A DNA stretch of 42,117 bases from Isosphaeraceae bacterium (GTDB taxonomy: Bacteria > Planctomycetota > Planctomycetia > Isosphaerales > Isosphaeraceae): contig JARLIH010000324.1 of NCBI GenBank assembly GCA_031291845.1, positions 1-42,117 on the forward strand, read 5' to 3'. The stretch's first letter is position 1. Every line of letters starts with the position of its first letter. The notes under the pieces were generated by a model that did no database searches, was not told the DNA's origin, and was given only the letters and a program-made list of their open reading frames with translations. Shown in pieces: positions 38,887 to 42,117 of this stretch. A program made the position numbers and the translations under genes.

Positions 38887-39365
38887 GTGCCATTGACCTC
38901 GAAGTTTTCGACGGCGATCTGCTCGATCAGGACGTGGACGTGATCGTCAACGCCTGGAATCGCAACATTCTCTCATGGTGGCTCCTGCTTCCCCAGGGCG
39001 TCTCCGGGGCGATCAAGAAACGAGGCGGTAGCGGCCCGTTCAAGGAACTCCGCAGGCATGGAGTGATCCCTTTGGGCGGGGCCGTCGCGACCTCGGCAGG
39101 CCGACTGCCGTTCAAGGCCATCATCCATGTCGCTGGGATCAATCTGTTCTGGCGGGCGTCCGAGCGATCGATCCGGGACTCCGTGAGGAACGCGGTCCAA
39201 CTGGCGCATGAGAAAGGGTTCCGATCGATGGCGTTCCCGCTGATCGGAGCCGGTTCGGGTGGGTTTAACGAGGAACAGGCAAAGGCGGTCATGCTCGATG
39301 AACTGAGCAGGCTCGGCGTGCCGATGACGGTGAAGGTCGTTGTATACAAGATGGACACGACGTGA
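38883..39365 (+). CDS. Macro domain protein (ADP-ribose-binding type)
   Basis: This 160-residue protein is a stand-alone macro domain. The family binds ADP-ribose or related nucleotides and often removes ADP-ribose from proteins or nucleic acids. Visible features are VDVIVNAWNRN, the ligand loop region GVSGAIKKRGG, GGAVATSAGRLPFKAIIHVA and the MAFPLIGAGSGGFNEEQA loop. The insert WNRNILSWWLLLPQ replaces the usual AAN..L.GGGG stretch, which may alter ligand choice. It starts at GTG 38883, overlapping the restored cupin stop. The pair may be part of a stress, toxin-reversal or defence module. It ends four bases from the convergent membrane-protein gene. Confidence 0.88.
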   Translation: MSAIDLEVFDGDLLDQDVDVIVNAWNRNILSWWLLLPQGVSGAIKKRGGSGPFKELRRHGVIPLGGAVATSAGRLPFKAIIHVAGINLFWRASERSIRDSVRNAVQLAHEKGFRSMAFPLIGAGSGGFNEEQAKAVMLDELSRLGVPMTVKVVVYKMDTT

Positions 39366-39369
39366 CGGG

Positions 39370-39918
39370 TTAGCCGGTCCACGCGAACCAGGCCAAGACC
39401 GGCAGCAGCGCGAGCCAGCAGGCGCCGACGCCCCTCCCGGTCCGATCGAGCCAGGACGGTTCCGACTGCCAGCGCCCCCGCGCGGCCAGCACCACCCAGG
39501 CCGCGCCGACGGCCGTCGGGATGGCGACCGGCTTGAAGACCGACGGCACCCCAACCGTCAGACCGAGCGCCAGCGACGCCGCCCCGCACGCCCAGACGCC
39601 GGGCTGCCGCACGAGCTCGCGCCACGCCGGCCGGGGCGGGAGCAGCCTCATCGCGAACAGGACGACCGTGTAAACGATCAGGAAGAAGACCATCACCCCC
39701 GCAAGCTGCGAGCCGACCTGCCGGACCAGCGTCGTCTGGTGGAGGAGGAAGTCGCGATACGACTCCTCATGGAGCCTCCCCCACGCCACCTGGCTCATCC
39801 GCGTCCCGAGCCGTTCGATCTCCGCGCCCACCGGCAACAGCCCGACCGCCGTCGCCGCGATGAGGATCATGGCGTCCCGTAGCGTGAACCCGCGGTTTCG
39901 GCTCTCGGTCGTGACCAC
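39370..39918 (-). CDS. Integral membrane protein, unknown function
   Basis: This 182-residue protein has about four hydrophobic segments: LRDAMILIAATAVGLLPVGA, LAGVMVFFLIVYTVVLFAMR, CGAASLALGLTVGVPSVF and GACWLALLPVLAWFAW. A polar loop lies between the first and second. It starts at GTG 39918 with a strong GGGGAGG nine bases upstream; the frame extends 75 codons further but with noncoding character. The first helix with its preceding RGFTLRDAM resembles many small planctomycete membrane proteins of unknown role. It is convergent with the macro-domain gene, only four bases apart. Confidence 0.75.
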   Translation of the reverse strand: MVTTESRNRGFTLRDAMILIAATAVGLLPVGAEIERLGTRMSQVAWGRLHEESYRDFLLHQTTLVRQVGSQLAGVMVFFLIVYTVVLFAMRLLPPRPAWRELVRQPGVWACGAASLALGLTVGVPSVFKPVAIPTAVGAAWVVLAARGRWQSEPSWLDRTGRGVGACWLALLPVLAWFAWTG

Positions 39919-40167
39919 GCCGCACCTCCCCGGGATGATGTCTCTCCCGTGAAGTCTAACGGTTCGCCGGGCGCGGATCGATGAGATCTTGCGGGGAATT
40001 GGCGGGGGTGGGCGATGGGGCGGCGATCGGTAGCCAAGTCTGTGACCGGCCGAAGCCGATGGCCGGGTTGAGATCGGGGTTGGTTCGGGATTCCCCTGCG
40101 GAAAACGGAACCGGCACCTGTTATCCTCCAACGTGCCTCCCAAAGCTTGACGGTGAACAGCGAGGAC

Positions 40168-40872
40168 ATGGCAAAAACCATCGCAATCAACGGAATCCGC
40201 CTGGACGAGGTGCGCATGCCGCTGGAGCCTCAGAGCCCTGGTGTCGTGTCATTCTTGAGTTACCCCATGGGCAAGTTCCGCTTGTCGCGGAACGCGGCCA
40301 ACATCTGTCTCGTCCTACCGGCCTGTGTGAGTGTGGAACTCTACCGAACCGGAATCCTGCCCCAAGACACTCATATCCCGGTCGAAATCTCCATTGGCGG
40401 TCGCTCCGCAGGTCGGTACGTGGTGAGTGACGTGCGCTACCCCATGCGGAGCGACAGTCCCCTCGGGGAGGTGACCTTCACGCTGACTCGCGTCCTACCG
40501 GCAAACGCTCGTGAGACCAGCAGACCACCGTTGTTGCGTCCCGAAGCCGCAGGCATCAAAACGTACGTAACCGATATCACGCACTACCTCGATGAAACCG
40601 GCGAAGTGGCGCCGATGCCTGGCCCAGCGCGCAAGCTGGCAAGCTTTCTCACGCTGCTGATTGAGGCAGCGACCGGCGCTCCTTCGCCGGCCGGAAATGA
40701 CTCCGGAATTCGGTGCCGGACCAAGGCTTGCCGAGGATCGATCCGAACTTCTCTGCCATCGAGCCGGAACGAGATTTCCTGGCACTGCCCGATTTGCGGA
40801 CACAACGGGGTCATCAGGAATTGGAACAACACGAAGTGGAACCAGTTGAATCATCCTGACGAACATGAATAA
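40168..40872 (+). CDS. Hypothetical protein with C-terminal zinc ribbon
   Basis: This 234-residue protein has a beta-rich N-terminal half (about 1-115), a helical segment (YVTDITHYLDETGEVAPMPG, then ARKLASFLTLLIEAAT) and a C-terminal zinc ribbon formed by two cysteine pairs, CRTKAC and CPIC, in the context ISWHCPICGHNGVIRNW. The C-terminal half is a pattern seen in many conserved hypotheticals; the N-terminal half is not recognised. ATG 40168 is chosen; in-frame GTG 40153 or TTG 40147 are possible starts because the GAGG at 40162 is too close to the ATG. It stands alone. The zinc ribbon may bind nucleic acid, but there is no direct evidence. Confidence 0.7.
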   Translation: MAKTIAINGIRLDEVRMPLEPQSPGVVSFLSYPMGKFRLSRNAANICLVLPACVSVELYRTGILPQDTHIPVEISIGGRSAGRYVVSDVRYPMRSDSPLGEVTFTLTRVLPANARETSRPPLLRPEAAGIKTYVTDITHYLDETGEVAPMPGPARKLASFLTLLIEAATGAPSPAGNDSGIRCRTKACRGSIRTSLPSSRNEISWHCPICGHNGVIRNWNNTKWNQLNHPDEHE

Positions 40873-40998
40873 TTAGAAGAGTTGTGCAAAGCGGTTCCAG
40901 TCTACGCATAGAACAGGCCACGCACTAAGGAACAGGCCGGGAATAACTGACACTTCTCGCTGAACACCAGCGCTCGGTGACCGGCCTTCGGACGGTCC

Positions 40999-41132
40999 TT
41001 GGAGTGCGAGGAGCTTGCTCCCGTTTTGGACGCACGCACCGGACCGAACACGCCCAGGTCGAGAACCACGTGCGGCTCGGTGACTTCGGGGACACCGCGG
41101 CGCGAAAGCGGGAGCAAGCTCCAGCACTCCAA
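40999..41132. repeat. 134 bp element with about 28 bp inverted ends
   Basis: Arms at 40999-41027 and 41105-41132 are inverted copies with few mismatches. The core of each is GGAGTGC followed by GGAGCTTGCTCCCG, and each core itself contains the short palindrome GGAGC..GCTCC. The 77-base centre has no frame of note. It resembles a small nonautonomous element or a large hairpin. The rest of 40873-41255 has no gene that I can support. Confidence 0.65.
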
Positions 41133-41255
41133 AGCGGTCGTTACGACGGTCGGCGCGTCGTGGTGTTCAGCTCGGCCTGGAAGACACGCGGGGACGGAAA
41201 AAGGGGAGCGGAGGGAAGGTTCGCCGCCTTGTTCCGGCCTCGGAAGTCAAAAGGC

Positions 41256-42117
41256 TCACGCCATGCCCTCCGACCGCCGCGCGACGAAGCGAGCAAGCGA
41301 GGGACCGAGGAACAGCACGACGATCAGGCGGACGGTCTGCAACCCCATGACGAACGGCATGTCCACCGTCGTCGAGGCCGCGATGACGGCGGCCGAATCG
41401 AGGCCGCCGGGGCTCGTGGCGAGGTAGGCGGTCAGGATGTCGGTGCCGGCGAAATGGTGCAGCATCACCGCGACCGCGCCGCAGAAGCCGATCAGCAGGG
41501 CGATCGAGGCCAGGATCGGCGGGAACGATCGGGCCGCGTGGGCCAGGCCGCTGCGCGTGAAGCGGAGGCCCGTCCCCCACCCGAGCGCTGCGAACGCGGC
41601 GACGAGCAGCCCGCGGGGCAGGTCGATCTCCACGGCCCCCGAGGCGCGGAGGATCGCGCCGATCGCCATCGGCAGGATCAAGGGACCCGACGGCACCTTC
41701 ACCCAGCGCGCGAGCATGAGGCCTACGCCCGCGACGGCCAGGGTCTCGGCCAGGGGCACCCAGCGCAGCGCTGGAAACAACAGCGGCTCGGGCCGGGCCG
41801 CCGCCGGGCCGTCGATCGCGAATCGGGCGATCAGCGAGGCCAGGAACGCGACGCAGATGACCCGCAGATACTGCATGAACGCGACGAGCCGGGGGTCGCC
41901 GCCGTGGGCCTCGGCCATCAGCATCATGGCGGTCGCCGCACCCGGCGACATGCCCCAGATCGCGGTCGTGCCGGGGAGCAGCCGGCGGCGGTTCAGCAGC
42001 CAGCCCAGCGCGCTGCTGGCCAGCAGCGTCGAGAGGGTCGCGACCAGGAAGATCGGCCATTGCCGCGCAAACGAGGCCAGCACGGTGCGCGTGACCAGGC
42101 CGGCGACCATGCAGCCC
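41256..42117 (-). CDS. AbrB-family membrane protein, cut by window end
   Basis: This frame encodes the C-terminal about 285 residues of an AbrB-type membrane protein (the family with an internal duplication, PF05145; older annotations call it AbrB or ammonia monooxygenase regulator). At least nine hydrophobic segments are visible. The two repeats show in the related motifs GMSPGAATAMMLMAEAHGGD and LATSPGGLDSAAVIAASTTV, each followed by a helix with MQYLRVICVAFLA or GLQTVRLIVVLFLG. The frame stays open to the window end, and the first repeat lacks its beginning, so about 60-80 N-terminal residues lie outside. ATG 42110 is not taken as the start. The function of the family is unclear; transport has been suggested. 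Confidence 0.88.
   Translation of the reverse strand, partial: GCMVAGLVTRTVLASFARQWPIFLVATLSTLLASSALGWLLNRRRLLPGTTAIWGMSPGAATAMMLMAEAHGGDPRLVAFMQYLRVICVAFLASLIARFAIDGPAAARPEPLLFPALRWVPLAETLAVAGVGLMLARWVKVPSGPLILPMAIGAILRASGAVEIDLPRGLLVAAFAALGWGTGLRFTRSGLAHAARSFPPILASIALLIGFCGAVAVMLHHFAGTDILTAYLATSPGGLDSAAVIAASTTVDMPFVMGLQTVRLIVVLFLGPSLARFVARRSEGMA

Overview
The window is high-GC bacterial DNA that looks planctomycetal, most likely from the Isosphaeraceae branch. The reasons are very GC-rich genes, a giant surface protein with an N-terminal LExLExRxxPA-type motif followed by cadherin-like and Ig-like repeats, a secreted neutral-ceramidase-domain protein, a secreted two-lobed alpha/beta hydrolase, and many short perfect hairpins in the intergenic regions. 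The assignment rests on recognising families by eye. There is no rRNA in the window.

Region 1 (0.2-12.8 kb) is compact and all on the plus strand. It holds gltD (glutamate synthase small subunit) and then a cluster built on circularly permuted ATP-grasp enzymes: an ATP-grasp gene overlapping its alpha-E partner, a very large transglutaminase plus DUF2126 protein, a second ATP-grasp/alpha-E pair fused in one chain, a smaller transglutaminase, and a Gfo/Idh/MocA oxidoreductase. These families are known to cluster and are thought to make or process a peptide-like product whose identity is unknown.

Region 2 (12.8-22.6 kb) is on the minus strand. It holds a MarR regulator followed by pirin and DoxX, with a good sigma-70-type promoter and two related palindromes; then the ceramidase-like protein, an 1801-residue repeat protein with ten Ig-like repeats, and a possibly damaged hypothetical gene.

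Region 3 (22.6-28.4 kb, plus strand) has a secreted hydrolase, a secreted choice-of-anchor-like protein, a clear terminator, a tRNA-Val(CAC) with its own promoter, a 1.1 kb stretch without a gene, and a small secreted protein.

Region 4 (28.4-41.2 kb) is an accessory island. It contains fragments of an epimerase, of a helicase with a PLD-like N-terminus, of an AAA ATPase, and of IS3-, IS4- and IS66-family transposases, together with a frameshifted cupin gene. Intact cargo genes lie between the fragments: a four-repeat hemopexin-like protein, a 919-residue protein with three predicted peptidoglycan-cleaving domains, a HEAT-repeat protein, and a tightly spaced run ending in a macro-domain protein (DUF6398-like, coiled-coil, small acidic protein, cupin, macro). 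The window closes with a membrane protein, a zinc-ribbon hypothetical, a 134 bp inverted-repeat element, and an AbrB-family membrane protein cut by the window end.

The best candidates for something undescribed are the doubled ATP-grasp/alpha-E/transglutaminase cluster, the hemopexin plus triple peptidoglycan-hydrolase pair, and the cupin-macro operon. None can be given a firm function from sequence alone.
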